The notes: generated from the letters alone by a model not told the origin. A stretch of DNA of 64,000 bases from Bacilli bacterium (GCA_017428485.1 JAFRQT010000044.1:1-64000); one strand, 5' to 3'. Shown: positions 17,580 through 25,941, numbered from the stretch's first letter. Numbers and translations are program-made.

Positions 17580-20500
17580 TGTTAGTATAATGAGTGAAAA
17601 TGATAATTCTACTGTATTGACAGATTATCAAGGTTTAAATAGAACAGCAACCTTTTATCAAAGTGAAGAAGAACTTGAAAAGGAGTTAATAAAGACACTT
17701 GTTGAGCAGGGATATGAATATATTATTCTTAATAGTGAAGATGAATTGATTCTTAATTTAAGAAGGCAAATTGAAAAACTGAATAATTTTGTGTTTACAG
17801 ATGGTGAATGGGATAGATTCTTTACAACAGTAATAGCAAATAAAAATGATTATATAGTTGAAAAGACACGACTAATTCAAGATGATTATATCCAAACTTT
17901 TGAATTTGATAATGGGAAAGTCGACAATATCAAGCTAATAGACAAAAAGAATGTTCATAACAATAGTGTTCAAGTTATAAACCAATATGTGAATGATTCT
18001 GGTACATATAGTAATAGATATGACGTTACTATATTAGTTAATGGTTTTCCTTTAGTTCATTGTGAACTAAAAAGAAGAGGAGTAAACTTAAGAGAAGCAT
18101 TTAATCAAATTGTTAGATATGATAGAGATTCTTTCTGGTCTGGTAATGGATTATTTAATTACATACAGATATATGTTATAAGTAATGGTACTTTAACAAA
18201 GTATTATTCAAATACTACTAGAGAATATCATTTAAATAATAAAGAATTGAAAAAGTCTAATTCATATGAGTTTACATCATATTGGGCAGATCAAAAGAAT
18301 AAAGGTATTACTGATTTGATAGATTTTGCTAAAACATTTTTAACAAAGCATACTTTATTAAATGTTTTGACAAAGTATTGTGTTTTTACATCAGAGCAAG
18401 ATTTACTAGTTATGAGGCCATATCAAATTGTTGCTACTGAAAAGATATTAAATAGAATAAACATTGCATATAATAATAAGTTTTATGGAACAATTAAAGC
18501 AGGTGGATATATATGGCATACAACTGGATCAGGTAAGACACTAACTTCATTCAAAACATCTATATTAGCAAGTAAATTACCATTTATAGATAAAGTACTA
18601 TTTGTAGTAGATAGAAAAGATTTAGACTATCAGACAATGAAAGAGTATGATAGGTTTAAAGAAGGATGTGCAAATAGTAATACAAGTACAAAAGTATTAG
18701 AAGAGCAATTAAATGATCCAAATGCAAAAATTATTATTACTACAATTCAAAAATTATCTGGATTTGTAAAAAAGAATATTGATTCTGATGTATATAATAA
18801 AGATGTTGTATTTATATTTGATGAATGTCATAGGTCTCAATTTGGCGAAATGCATTCAACAATTGTTAAAAAGTTTAAAAAGTATTACATATTTGGATTT
18901 ACAGGAACACCAATCTTTCCTGAGAATGCCCAAAAGGTTAATGGTATTCCAGAAACAACTGAGCAAGTATTTGGTGATAGGTTGCATACTTATACAATAG
19001 TAAATGCTATTGCTGATAAGAATGTGTTGCCTTTTAGATATGAATTTGTTCAAAGAGTGGATATTAAAGATGGTGTTGTTGATGAAAAAGTTTATTCTAT
19101 AGATGAGGAAAAGGCATTTGATAATCCAGCTAGAATAATGAAGGTTACAGACTATATTATTAAACACTTTAGTACAAAAACTAAAACTAATGAATCATAT
19201 TTGCATTCTTCGTTAGATAATGTAGTAGATGTTGCTAAAAGAAAAGGAATAAAAGAAATAAAGTCAAAGAAAAATGTTAATGGCTTTAATTCAATCTTTG
19301 CAACTTCAAATATTCAAATGGCAAAAGAATATTATGAGGAATTCAAAAGGCAACAAAAGGAACTTAATACTAGTTTAAAAATAGCACTTATATATTCTTA
19401 TGGTGTTAATGGTGAAGATGGTGTTATAGATGAGAATTCTGAAACAACTGAAGCATTAAGCATTGATGATAGAAGGTTTTTGGATGACGCCATTGTAGAT
19501 TATAATAAAATGTTTGGTACATCCTATGATACATCGAGTGACAGATTTCAAAACTATTATAGAGATGTATCATTAAGAATGAAAAATAGAGAAATAGATA
19601 TATTGATAGTTGCTAACATGTTCTTAACAGGATTTGATGCTAAAACACTAAATACGCTTTGGGTTGATAAGAATCTTAAATGGCATGGTCTTATTCAGGC
19701 ATTTTCAAGAACAAATAGAATCCTAAATAGTGTAAAAACTTTTGGAAACATTGTATCTTTTAGAAATTTAGAAGATAGACTTAATGAAGCTCTAGCAAAG
19801 TTTGGTGATGAAAATGCTAGAGGAATTGTATTGCTAAGGCCATATAAAGATTATTACTATGGATATCAAGATGATAATGGAAAACAATTTGAAGGATATA
19901 AATCATTGATTGAAAAAATGCAATCAACATTTGTTCCCGGAGAAATCCCAATGGGTGAATCACTTCAAAAAGAATATATTAAATTGTATGGAATGATATT
20001 AAAAGTAACAAATATATTATCGGCATTTGATCAATTTAAAGACGAAGAACTATTAACAGAGAGAGATAAACAAGACTATCAAAGTGTATATATAGATTTG
20101 TACAATGATTTTAGGAATAAAGCAAAACATGATAAGAAGGATATAACTGATGACATAGTATTTGAAATGGAATTGGTTAAATCAATTGAAGTTAATATTG
20201 ATTATATACTTGGTTTGGTTAAAAAATATCATGATAGTCGTATGGAAGATAAAGAAGTTCTTGTTACTATTAATAAAGCTATTATGGCTAGTCCAGATTT
20301 AAGAAACAAGAAGGATTTAATCATGGCTTTTATTGAATCATTAGACGTTGATTCAGATGTTTATTCAGATTTTGAAAACTTTATGAACAGCAAAAAGAAA
20401 GAAGAACTTGATAAAATAATAAGTGAAGAAAGTTTAGATGAAGAACAAACTTATAGATTTATTGAAAGAGCATTTGAACAAGGTAAAGTAGAAACGAATG

Positions 20501-20640
20501 GAACTGAGATATCTAATTTATTGCCTGCTATGGATATGTTTTCTATAGACAATGATAGACAGAAAAAGAAGAATGTTGTTATAGATAAACTGATGGATTT
20601 CTTTGATAAGTTTTTCAATATAACTGGCAATAGAATGTAA
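17572..20640 (+). CDS. hsdR: type I restriction-modification system, restriction/translocase subunit HsdR
   Basis: 1022 residues, full length. The N-terminal PD-(D/E)XK nuclease is seen as the Asp-containing NRYDVTILVNG strand and HCELKRRG (Glu at 165, Lys at 167). The SF2 translocase has Walker A TGSGKT near 318, DECHRSQ near 417, GFTGTPI and the late helicase motif QAFSRTNRI. The C-terminal helical region docks on the methylase. It cuts unmethylated DNA after translocation. It shares the operon with hsdM/hsdS and is followed by a strong terminator. Confidence 0.96.
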   Translation: MSNVSIMSENDNSTVLTDYQGLNRTATFYQSEEELEKELIKTLVEQGYEYIILNSEDELILNLRRQIEKLNNFVFTDGEWDRFFTTVIANKNDYIVEKTRLIQDDYIQTFEFDNGKVDNIKLIDKKNVHNNSVQVINQYVNDSGTYSNRYDVTILVNGFPLVHCELKRRGVNLREAFNQIVRYDRDSFWSGNGLFNYIQIYVISNGTLTKYYSNTTREYHLNNKELKKSNSYEFTSYWADQKNKGITDLIDFAKTFLTKHTLLNVLTKYCVFTSEQDLLVMRPYQIVATEKILNRINIAYNNKFYGTIKAGGYIWHTTGSGKTLTSFKTSILASKLPFIDKVLFVVDRKDLDYQTMKEYDRFKEGCANSNTSTKVLEEQLNDPNAKIIITTIQKLSGFVKKNIDSDVYNKDVVFIFDECHRSQFGEMHSTIVKKFKKYYIFGFTGTPIFPENAQKVNGIPETTEQVFGDRLHTYTIVNAIADKNVLPFRYEFVQRVDIKDGVVDEKVYSIDEEKAFDNPARIMKVTDYIIKHFSTKTKTNESYLHSSLDNVVDVAKRKGIKEIKSKKNVNGFNSIFATSNIQMAKEYYEEFKRQQKELNTSLKIALIYSYGVNGEDGVIDENSETTEALSIDDRRFLDDAIVDYNKMFGTSYDTSSDRFQNYYRDVSLRMKNREIDILIVANMFLTGFDAKTLNTLWVDKNLKWHGLIQAFSRTNRILNSVKTFGNIVSFRNLEDRLNEALAKFGDENARGIVLLRPYKDYYYGYQDDNGKQFEGYKSLIEKMQSTFVPGEIPMGESLQKEYIKLYGMILKVTNILSAFDQFKDEELLTERDKQDYQSVYIDLYNDFRNKAKHDKKDITDDIVFEMELVKSIEVNIDYILGLVKKYHDSRMEDKEVLVTINKAIMASPDLRNKKDLIMAFIESLDVDSDVYSDFENFMNSKKKEELDKIISEESLDEEQTYRFIERAFEQGKVETNGTEISNLLPAMDMFSIDNDRQKKKNVVIDKLMDFFDKFFNITGNRM

Positions 20641-20645
20641 TATTA

Positions 20646-20672
20646 AAAAGCTCGTAGAAAATACGAGCTTTT
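20646..20672 (+). terminator. terminator of the hsd operon
   Basis: An 11-bp stem, AAAAGCTCGTA with TACGAGCTTTT (20646-20656 / 20662-20672), loop GAAAA. Confidence 0.9.
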
Positions 20673-20673
20673 A

Positions 20674-20682
20674 TGATATAAT
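20674..20682 (+). promoter_or_regulatory. extended -10 promoter of the DUF262 gene
   Basis: TGATATAAT immediately after the hsd terminator and 19 bases before the start codon; the 5' leader must be very short. Confidence 0.6.
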
Positions 20683-20700
20683 TAAAATGGTGATTAATAA

Positions 20701-22494
20701 ATGGCAAAGTTTGATGTAAATAATGTTAGTGTAGAAACTCTATTAGGCTATGTAAAAGATGGAACAATAGCTATTCCAGAAATACAAAGACCTTTCGTAT
20801 GGGATACTACTAAGGTGAGGGATTTAATAGACTCTTTATATAGAGAATACCCAGTAGGGTATATTATTACTTGGAAGAGTCCAGATGTAAAATTAAAAGA
20901 TGGTTCTGCTTCTGAGGGTAAACAAATACTAATAGATGGACAGCAAAGAATTACTGCATTAACTGCTGCTCTTTTAGGAAGAGAAATATTAGATGATAAT
21001 TATAAGAAGAAAAGAATTAAAATAGCATTTAATCTCCAAACAGAAGAGTTTCAAACAAATAACCCAGCCATAGAAAAACAAGAAGAATGGATACCAGATA
21101 TTTCAGAAGTTATGAAACCAGGATTTAACTCATTTGAATTTGTTAAAAACTACGCGGATAAGTTTGGTTTGGAAGCAAATGAAATCGGTACTAAACTTAC
21201 AAAATTACAATCAATTAAAAATGTTATGATTGGTCGTATAGAGTTAGGATCAATGTTGGATATAGAAACTGTTACAGAAATATTTGTAAGAATCAATTCA
21301 GCTGGAGTTATATTATCTCAAGCAGACTTTGCTATGAGTAAGATTAGTGTTAATGAAAAATATGAAGGTAATGATATAAGAAAGACTATCGATTACTTCT
21401 GCCATTTTGCAAAAACACCAGTTGACTATGAAAATATTAAAAACAATGATATAGCATTCAGTCAAAAGGATATATTTAATAAAATTACTTGGATTAAAGA
21501 TAAGAATGAAGAGTTATACTTACCTAATTATGTTGATGTTTTAAGAGTTGCATTTACATACAAGTTCAGAAGAGGTAAACTTCAAGATTTAGTTAGTTTA
21601 CTATCTGGTAGAGATTTTGAAACTAGGGAGTATAGAGAAGATATTGTAGAAGAAAGTTATAATAAATTATATGAAGGTGTTAGACAATTTGTAAGTCAGA
21701 CAAACTTTGAAAGATATGTTATGATTTTGAAGTCTGCTGGTATAATTGATGAATCTCTTGTACGTTCACAAAATGTTATTAACTTTGGTTATATTTTATA
21801 CCTATTGTTACGTGAGAAGGATATAGCACCAGACTTAATTGAAAAGTTAGTTAGAAGATGGGTAATTATGTCAATAATAACCCAAAGATACACATCATCT
21901 CCAGAATCTCAATTTGATTTAGATATTAGAAGATTAAATGAAGCTGAAGATATAGTTCAATACATAAAAGATGAAGAAGAAAGAGAATTAAATGAAACAT
22001 TCTGGGATAATATACTTGTTGAGAGATTTAATACATCAGTTGCAAGTTCTCCATATTGGAAGACATATTTAATAGCTCAAATTAAATTAAACGATAGAGC
22101 CTTCTTATCAAGAGATATTACTGTTAAGACATTGATAGAAGGAAGAGGTGATGTTCACCATATATTCCCTAAAGACTATCTTCAAAAGAATGGTAAGGAT
22201 AATAGAACAATCTATAATCAAATTGCTAACTTTGCAATGTTGCAATCTGAAATAAACATCCAAATTAGTAACAAATCTCCATATGATTATATGAAAGAGG
22301 TTAAAGAACAATGCAATGGTGCTAATCATGTATATGGTGCAATAGAAAGTATGGATGATTTGAAATACAATATGGAAGAAAATTGTATACCACAAAACTT
22401 TGTTGATATGAAAATAGATGATTATGAAGAATTCTTAAAACAAAGAAGAATACTTATGGCTGCTAAGCTTAAAAAGTATTATTATTCATTATAA
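20701..22494 (+). CDS. GmrSD-like DUF262/DUF1524 nuclease
   Basis: 597 residues. The N-terminal DUF262 (ParB-like nucleotidase fold) has IPEIQRPFVWD and the hallmark IDGQQR near residue 80. The C-terminal DUF1524 HNH-type nuclease has GDVHHIFPKDYL near residue 480 and the later IANFAMLQSEINIQISNKSP. The GmrSD/BrxU family restricts phage DNA with modified bases using NTP-stimulated cleavage. It sits directly after the type I system under its own promoter, which makes a two-system cargo: one cuts unmodified DNA, the other probably modified DNA. Confidence 0.85.
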   Translation: MAKFDVNNVSVETLLGYVKDGTIAIPEIQRPFVWDTTKVRDLIDSLYREYPVGYIITWKSPDVKLKDGSASEGKQILIDGQQRITALTAALLGREILDDNYKKKRIKIAFNLQTEEFQTNNPAIEKQEEWIPDISEVMKPGFNSFEFVKNYADKFGLEANEIGTKLTKLQSIKNVMIGRIELGSMLDIETVTEIFVRINSAGVILSQADFAMSKISVNEKYEGNDIRKTIDYFCHFAKTPVDYENIKNNDIAFSQKDIFNKITWIKDKNEELYLPNYVDVLRVAFTYKFRRGKLQDLVSLLSGRDFETREYREDIVEESYNKLYEGVRQFVSQTNFERYVMILKSAGIIDESLVRSQNVINFGYILYLLLREKDIAPDLIEKLVRRWVIMSIITQRYTSSPESQFDLDIRRLNEAEDIVQYIKDEEERELNETFWDNILVERFNTSVASSPYWKTYLIAQIKLNDRAFLSRDITVKTLIEGRGDVHHIFPKDYLQKNGKDNRTIYNQIANFAMLQSEINIQISNKSPYDYMKEVKEQCNGANHVYGAIESMDDLKYNMEENCIPQNFVDMKIDDYEEFLKQRRILMAAKLKKYYYSL

Positions 22495-22566
22495 AATCTA
22501 AAGGTGATTTCAAAGGTTTCTACAAATGAATAGAAGTATGCTAGTATATTTCTATTCTTTTAATTT
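22494..22566. repeat. imperfect direct repeat flanking the restriction cassette (right copy)
   Basis: AAATCTAAAGGTGATTTCAA aligns with 14586 onward, and TAGTATATTTCTATTCTTTT with the later part of the left copy; roughly three quarters identical by eye. Confidence 0.5.
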
Positions 22567-22753
22567 GAACAAATGAAAAAAGTAGGTGCAAAAAGTTTTT
22601 TAAAAATATTTAAAAGAGGGGTTGTCTTTTTCAAAAAAGGCTGTTACTATGTGAGTAGTAAAGGTTAAAAGCCCTTACTAATTGGTTTCGTGACCCATTA
22701 TATTTCTTTATAAAATGATTGTTATTGAATGAAGGGGTATAAGGGACACTCCA

Positions 22754-22833
22754 AATAAAATGTAGTTTATAGACCTTCCCTAGATAGCATATGGAGACTA
22801 CAACAAGATAGGTAAGATCTACGGACAATATTA
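22754..22833 (+). ncRNA. structured motif, copy 1
   Basis: It starts AATAAAATGTAGTTTA and ends CGGACAATATTA. Between these are the paired segments TAGA/TCTA (22770-22773 / 22818-22821), TT/AA (22776-22777 / 22814-22815) and CCTA/TAGG (22779-22782 / 22809-22812). A second copy with different but still pairing bases lies 118 bp downstream. Confidence 0.55.
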
Positions 22834-22839
22834 TTAAAA

Positions 22840-22865
22840 ATATCATACAAAATGTTGTGTGATAT
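22840..22865. repeat. AT-rich hairpin between the two motif copies
   Basis: ATATCATACA and TGTGTGATAT form a 10-bp stem (one G-T pair) around loop AAATGT. There is no T-run after it, so it is not a typical terminator. Confidence 0.6.
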
Positions 22866-22871
22866 GATAAC

Positions 22872-22955
22872 AATAAAATGTAGTTTAATCGCCCATTCCT
22901 ACATTAACCAAATGTGAAGTACAGCGAGAGTAGGTATGCACGACGGACAATATTA
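22872..22955 (+). ncRNA. structured motif, copy 2
   Basis: The same boundary sequences as copy 1. The paired segments are TCG/CGA (22889-22891 / 22941-22943), CAT/ATG (22894-22896 / 22936-22938) and CCTAC/GTAGG (22898-22902 / 22930-22934). All three helices keep pairing despite base changes. The apical part has a further possible stem ACATT/AATGT. It is followed by hairpin ATATTATG/CATAATAT. Confidence 0.55.
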
Positions 22956-23162
22956 TGTTATCATAATATCTGCATTCCGCTACGGTTACTAACCACCATC
23001 ATTACTACTACAACCGCCACTACTAAAATCACTATTAAAGAAATCATTACTAATATCAATAATAACATTAACAACAAAAGCACAGAAAGAACTAATAAAG
23101 AAACAGAAGCAAACATTACACAGAAAAAGAATGAATCGTGTTATAAGAAGTAACACATAGAG

Positions 23163-23192
23163 CAGAGATTGAAACACATCTCTGTTTTCTTT
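23163..23192 (+). terminator. terminator closing the non-coding region
   Basis: CAGAGAT (23163-23169) and ATCTCTG (23178-23184) followed by TTTTCTTTT. It implies a transcript from the structured region ends here. Confidence 0.75.
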
Positions 23193-23261
23193 TGCACTTA
23201 ATTCTGAATCAGTAATATCAAGCACACATTCTGTGTTCACATAATAGGTGGAGGATGCATT

Positions 23262-23285
23262 ATGAGTGATTTTAGACCACCGTAA
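23262..23285 (+). CDS. candidate 7-codon leader peptide
   Basis: ATG AGT GAT TTT AGA CCA CCG TAA encodes MSDFRPP. It is preceded by a strong Shine-Dalgarno (GGTGGAGG) 7 bases upstream, better than that of the next gene. The Arg-Pro-Pro-stop ending is the sort of sequence that slows ribosomes. It may regulate the ssb operon that begins 40 bases later, or be chance. Confidence 0.35.
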   Translation: MSDFRPP

Positions 23286-23325
23286 AATGTTAGCAACAAG
23301 TTAATGTGATGAAACGGAGTTAATT

Positions 23326-23625
23326 ATGAATGAAGAAACATTAAACAAGTTGAAGAAAGAGTTCTTTAAACAACTAATTGCAACATATGTTGCAAAAACT
23401 ATAGATTTAGAGTTTAGAACATATGGCAATGAAAGAAGTAGAAGTTATAACTGTATATTTCATAGTTGTTTAAACAATTACAAACTTAACAAACAAGATA
23501 GAGAAGCAGTATTTGATTCTGTAGATCAGATACTACTTAATCAATATGAATTATTGATAGCTAACGCTGGTAGAAATGAAAGTTTATACCTAGTTGATTT
23601 AAAGAAGGAGGATATAACATGTTAA
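23326..23625 (+). CDS. hypothetical protein, first gene of the ssb operon
   Basis: 99 residues, starting MNEETLNKLKKEFFKQLIATYVAKTIDLEF. It is predicted mostly helical, without membrane segments or motifs I recognise. CGGAG sits 8 bases before the start. The 3' end overlaps ssb by 7 bp, and that coupling suggests a role in element replication or maintenance. Confidence 0.75.
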   Translation: MNEETLNKLKKEFFKQLIATYVAKTIDLEFRTYGNERSRSYNCIFHSCLNNYKLNKQDREAVFDSVDQILLNQYELLIANAGRNESLYLVDLKKEDITC

Positions 23626-23963
23626 ATCAAGTAGTAATAGCAGGAAGGCTAACTGGAGATCCAGTAGTAGAGGAAGTTGATGGAGGTAAGAAAGTTAGTT
23701 CAATCACAGTTGCAGTACCAAGAAGTTATAAGAATGTTGATGGTACTTATGATACTGACTTTATTAAGTGTACTTTATGGGGCGGCATTGCAGAAAATAC
23801 AGCAGAATATTGTAAGAAGGGTGATATAGTTGGTGTTAAAGGAAGAATTCAGACATCTAGTTATGAAACAGATAGTGGAGAAAGAAGATATGTTATGGAG
23901 GTTGTTGCAGAAAAGATTTCATTCCTTTCATCTAGAAAGGAAGATGAAAATGAAGAAGATTAG
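23619..23963 (+). CDS. ssb: single-stranded DNA-binding protein
   Basis: 114 residues, an OB-fold: MLNQVVIAGRLTGDPVV, ITVAVPRSYKN, DFIKCTLWGGIAENTAEYCKKGDIVGVKGRI, then SFLSSRKEDENEED. The acidic tail is very short and lacks the DDIPF-type tip that recruits host repair enzymes. It is therefore likely an element-encoded SSB used for its own replication or transfer. RBS AAGGAGG. It overlaps the following gene by 14 bp. Confidence 0.92.
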   Translation: MLNQVVIAGRLTGDPVVEEVDGGKKVSSITVAVPRSYKNVDGTYDTDFIKCTLWGGIAENTAEYCKKGDIVGVKGRIQTSSYETDSGERRYVMEVVAEKISFLSSRKEDENEED

Positions 23964-24195
23964 CAATAAGGAATTGCAAAATAGAATTGCATCTAATATT
24001 TTACATTATATGGAAAAGGGTAATGTTACTATTGATGATTTGGTTTCTATAACAAAGATTAGTAATCAAAGGTTAAGTAATATACTTAATACTAGTATTC
24101 CTACTACGATAAAGATTAAAGAATTATATTATATATCAGTTGTATTAGGTGTGAGTGTAGATAAGTTAATTTATGGGGAAAATGAAAATGTTTGA
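23950..24195 (+). CDS. small helix-turn-helix protein
   Basis: 81 residues from the ATG at 23950, chosen because AAGGA lies 9 bases upstream. The segment GNVTIDDLVSITKISNQRLSNILN followed by LYYISVVLGVSVDKLIYGE has the shape of an XRE-type DNA-binding domain. It overlaps both neighbours (ssb and the AAA+/M41 gene) and so belongs to a tightly coupled operon. It may be the operon regulator. Confidence 0.7.
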   Translation: MKKISNKELQNRIASNILHYMEKGNVTIDDLVSITKISNQRLSNILNTSIPTTIKIKELYYISVVLGVSVDKLIYGENENV

Positions 24196-25438
24196 TAATA
24201 TTATAGGTTATGATGAAACTAAGAAAACATTGAAAATGTTAGTTGATGTACTTAATAATACTAAGAAGTATAAAGAGATAGGTTCTACTATACCGCATGG
24301 CTTATTCATTCATGGTAGGCCTGGAGTAGGCAAAACAACATTTGTTGAAGCTCTATTAAAAGGATTGAATAGGAAATCATTTGTTGTTAGAAAGAACAAG
24401 TCAGATGGTGATTTTATAAATTATATGAGTGATGTATTTGATGAAGCAAAGAATAGTCAACCAGCTGTTATTCTTTTAGATGATTTAGATAAATATTCAG
24501 AAACAAGTGATTCAAAAAATAATGAAGAATTTGTTGCAGTTCAATCACTAATAGATAATGTTAAAAATGATGATATATTTGTAATAGCAACAGCAAATGA
24601 TAGGTCATGTTTGCCTGACTCTTTAACTAGATCTGGTAGATTTGATATTATTATAGAATTATTCATTCCTCATGATGAGGATAAATTAAAAATATTTAAT
24701 TATTATTTAAGTAATAAGAAGGTTGATAAGAATATCAATGTAAAGAGAATCGTTGATATTTTAATTAGTGCAACTTGTGCTGATTTAGAGAAAGTTTGTA
24801 ATCAAGCTGGACTATATGCTAAATATAATAATAAGGATTCTATAGGTATGGATGAACTAATAAAAGCATCACTTGAGTTAACTTATGGTTCAAACATTGA
24901 TGATAACGATAAGTATCCAAACTATAATATAAATATAGCTTATCACGAAGCTGGGCATGCTTTAATAGCTGAATTATTTGAGCCAGAATCAGTTAGGTTT
25001 GTTACAATTTGCAAATCAAATACTACAAAAGGATTTACAATTTATAAAAATAATGACTATTATTATTGTGATATTAAGTATATGGAGTATAGGGTCAAAT
25101 CATTGTTAGCAGGAAAGGCTGCAATAGAAGTTGTTTATAATAGTTGTGATGTTGGTTCAAGTGATGATTTAAGTAGAGCATTTAATGTTGTAGATAGATT
25201 CTTTGATGATTATTGTATGGATGGCTTTGATGGATATATCAAGAATCCTCATGAAGTATCAGAAAGTACAAAAGACGCTAAAGATAATAAGATTAGGGTT
25301 TTACTAACAAAGTATTATCAAGAAGTAAAAGAATTGCTTATTGAACATAGAACTGAGTTAGATAACATTGCACATAGTTTAAATGATAAGAAAATACTAT
25401 TTCAAGATGAAATAAAGGACATTTTGAAAATGTCATAA
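24188..25438 (+). CDS. soluble FtsH-like AAA+ ATPase with M41 peptidase domain
   Basis: About 416 residues. AAA+ module: Walker A GRPGVGKTT near residue 43, Walker B VILLDDLDKY, and the second-region SLTRSGRFD with an arginine finger. Peptidase module: HEAGHALIAE near residue 253 (zinc-binding HExxH) and a downstream SSDDLSRAF that could give the third ligand Asp. Unlike cellular FtsH there is no transmembrane N-terminal part, and the protein is about 200 residues shorter. Likely an energy-dependent protease for element or regulator turnover. GGGGA supports a start at 24188; ATGs at 24173 and 24182 are alternatives. Confidence 0.85.
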   Translation: MFDNIIGYDETKKTLKMLVDVLNNTKKYKEIGSTIPHGLFIHGRPGVGKTTFVEALLKGLNRKSFVVRKNKSDGDFINYMSDVFDEAKNSQPAVILLDDLDKYSETSDSKNNEEFVAVQSLIDNVKNDDIFVIATANDRSCLPDSLTRSGRFDIIIELFIPHDEDKLKIFNYYLSNKKVDKNINVKRIVDILISATCADLEKVCNQAGLYAKYNNKDSIGMDELIKASLELTYGSNIDDNDKYPNYNINIAYHEAGHALIAELFEPESVRFVTICKSNTTKGFTIYKNNDYYYCDIKYMEYRVKSLLAGKAAIEVVYNSCDVGSSDDLSRAFNVVDRFFDDYCMDGFDGYIKNPHEVSESTKDAKDNKIRVLLTKYYQEVKELLIEHRTELDNIAHSLNDKKILFQDEIKDILKMS

Positions 25439-25499
25439 AGTGGTTAATTTTTGTCATAAAGTATAATTTCAAGATTATAATATACAGATTATGACAAAA
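25431..25499. repeat. TGTCATAA repeats, direct and inverted
   Basis: TGTCATAAAG occurs at 25431 and 25452. An inverted copy TTATGACAAAA at 25489-25499 forms an 11-bp arm pair with TTTTGTCATAA at 25449-25459. It is a possible protein-binding site downstream of the AAA+/M41 gene. Confidence 0.4.
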
Positions 25500-25520
25500 T
25501 ATTGATATTTAACGACAAAA

Positions 25521-25550
25521 AAAGACACACAAATAAGTGTGTCTTTGAAT
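25521..25550. terminator. terminator between convergent genes
   Basis: A 10-bp perfect stem, AAAGACACAC / GTGTGTCTTT (25521-25530 / 25537-25546), loop AAATAA. Confidence 0.85.
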
Positions 25551-25559
25551 TTTGTAAGA

Positions 25560-25883
25560 CTAGTTTTTATTTGAAAGTCCATCTATTACCATTTGTATTG
25601 CATCTTTATCTTTATCACTTAGTCTATAATAATTTTCAATCATACTATTATCATTTCCTATTAAATAATCTATAGAACATCCAAGTACTTTTGCAAGTCT
25701 TTGAGCAACATCAAGAGATGGAACACGAGTACCGGACTCATAGTAAGTTATACTTTGTTGAGATACTTCTGCTTCCATAGCGAGTTTGACCTGTGTATAG
25801 CCTTTTTCTTCTCTTGCTTTTTGAAGATTTTTAAACCATACTTTATCAGAACCAGCTGGAACAAATCTTATTTTATTAGGCAT
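25560..25883 (-). CDS. XRE-family transcriptional regulator
   Basis: 107 residues. A classical Cro/CI helix-turn-helix spans about residues 18-75 (LQKAREEKGYTQVKLAMEAEVSQQSITYYESGTRVPSLDVAQRLAKVLGCSIDYLIG), with a short C-terminal helical tail. It is probably a repressor controlling element genes. It diverges from the thioredoxin-like gene, and an inverted repeat ACATAGA...TCTATGT lies between the two start sites. Confidence 0.9.
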   Translation of the reverse strand: MPNKIRFVPAGSDKVWFKNLQKAREEKGYTQVKLAMEAEVSQQSITYYESGTRVPSLDVAQRLAKVLGCSIDYLIGNDNSMIENYYRLSDKDKDAIQMVIDGLSNKN

Positions 25884-25906
25884 ATTACCACCTCAAGTAT
25901 CATTTT

Positions 25907-25941
25907 ACATAGAAAGCAAGGCAACAACTTTTACTCTATGT
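25907..25941. promoter_or_regulatory. candidate operator between divergent genes
   Basis: ACATAGA (25907-25913) and TCTATGT (25935-25941) form a 7-bp inverted repeat in the divergent promoter region. The rightward -10 is about TATACT at 25953-25958. It is the natural binding site for the XRE protein encoded alongside. Confidence 0.5.

Larger units (their letters stand above)
22567..23261. other. structured non-coding region upstream of ssb
   Basis: About 700 bases with no convincing gene. It holds a small hairpin (TTACTA/TAGTAA near 22642-22659), the tandem structured motif, two AT-rich hairpins (22840-22865 and 22949-22970), a nearly G-free tract (22984-23085) and a terminator. Short open frames here lack starts with RBS. 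A replication or transfer origin, or a regulatory RNA, are all possible. Confidence 0.5.

Noticed and set aside
22754-22955. CRISPR-like or iteron repeats
   Set aside because: Only two copies, diverged inside but pairing-conserved; there are no spacers and no short exact repeat array.
22914-23153. 79-codon Thr-rich open frame on the + strand
   Set aside because: It starts at a GTG inside the second structured motif, has no RBS, and its composition reflects the G-poor tract.
22989-23240. 83-codon membrane-like frame on the - strand
   Set aside because: No RBS before its ATG, and it crosses the terminator at 23163-23192 and the G-poor tract in antisense.
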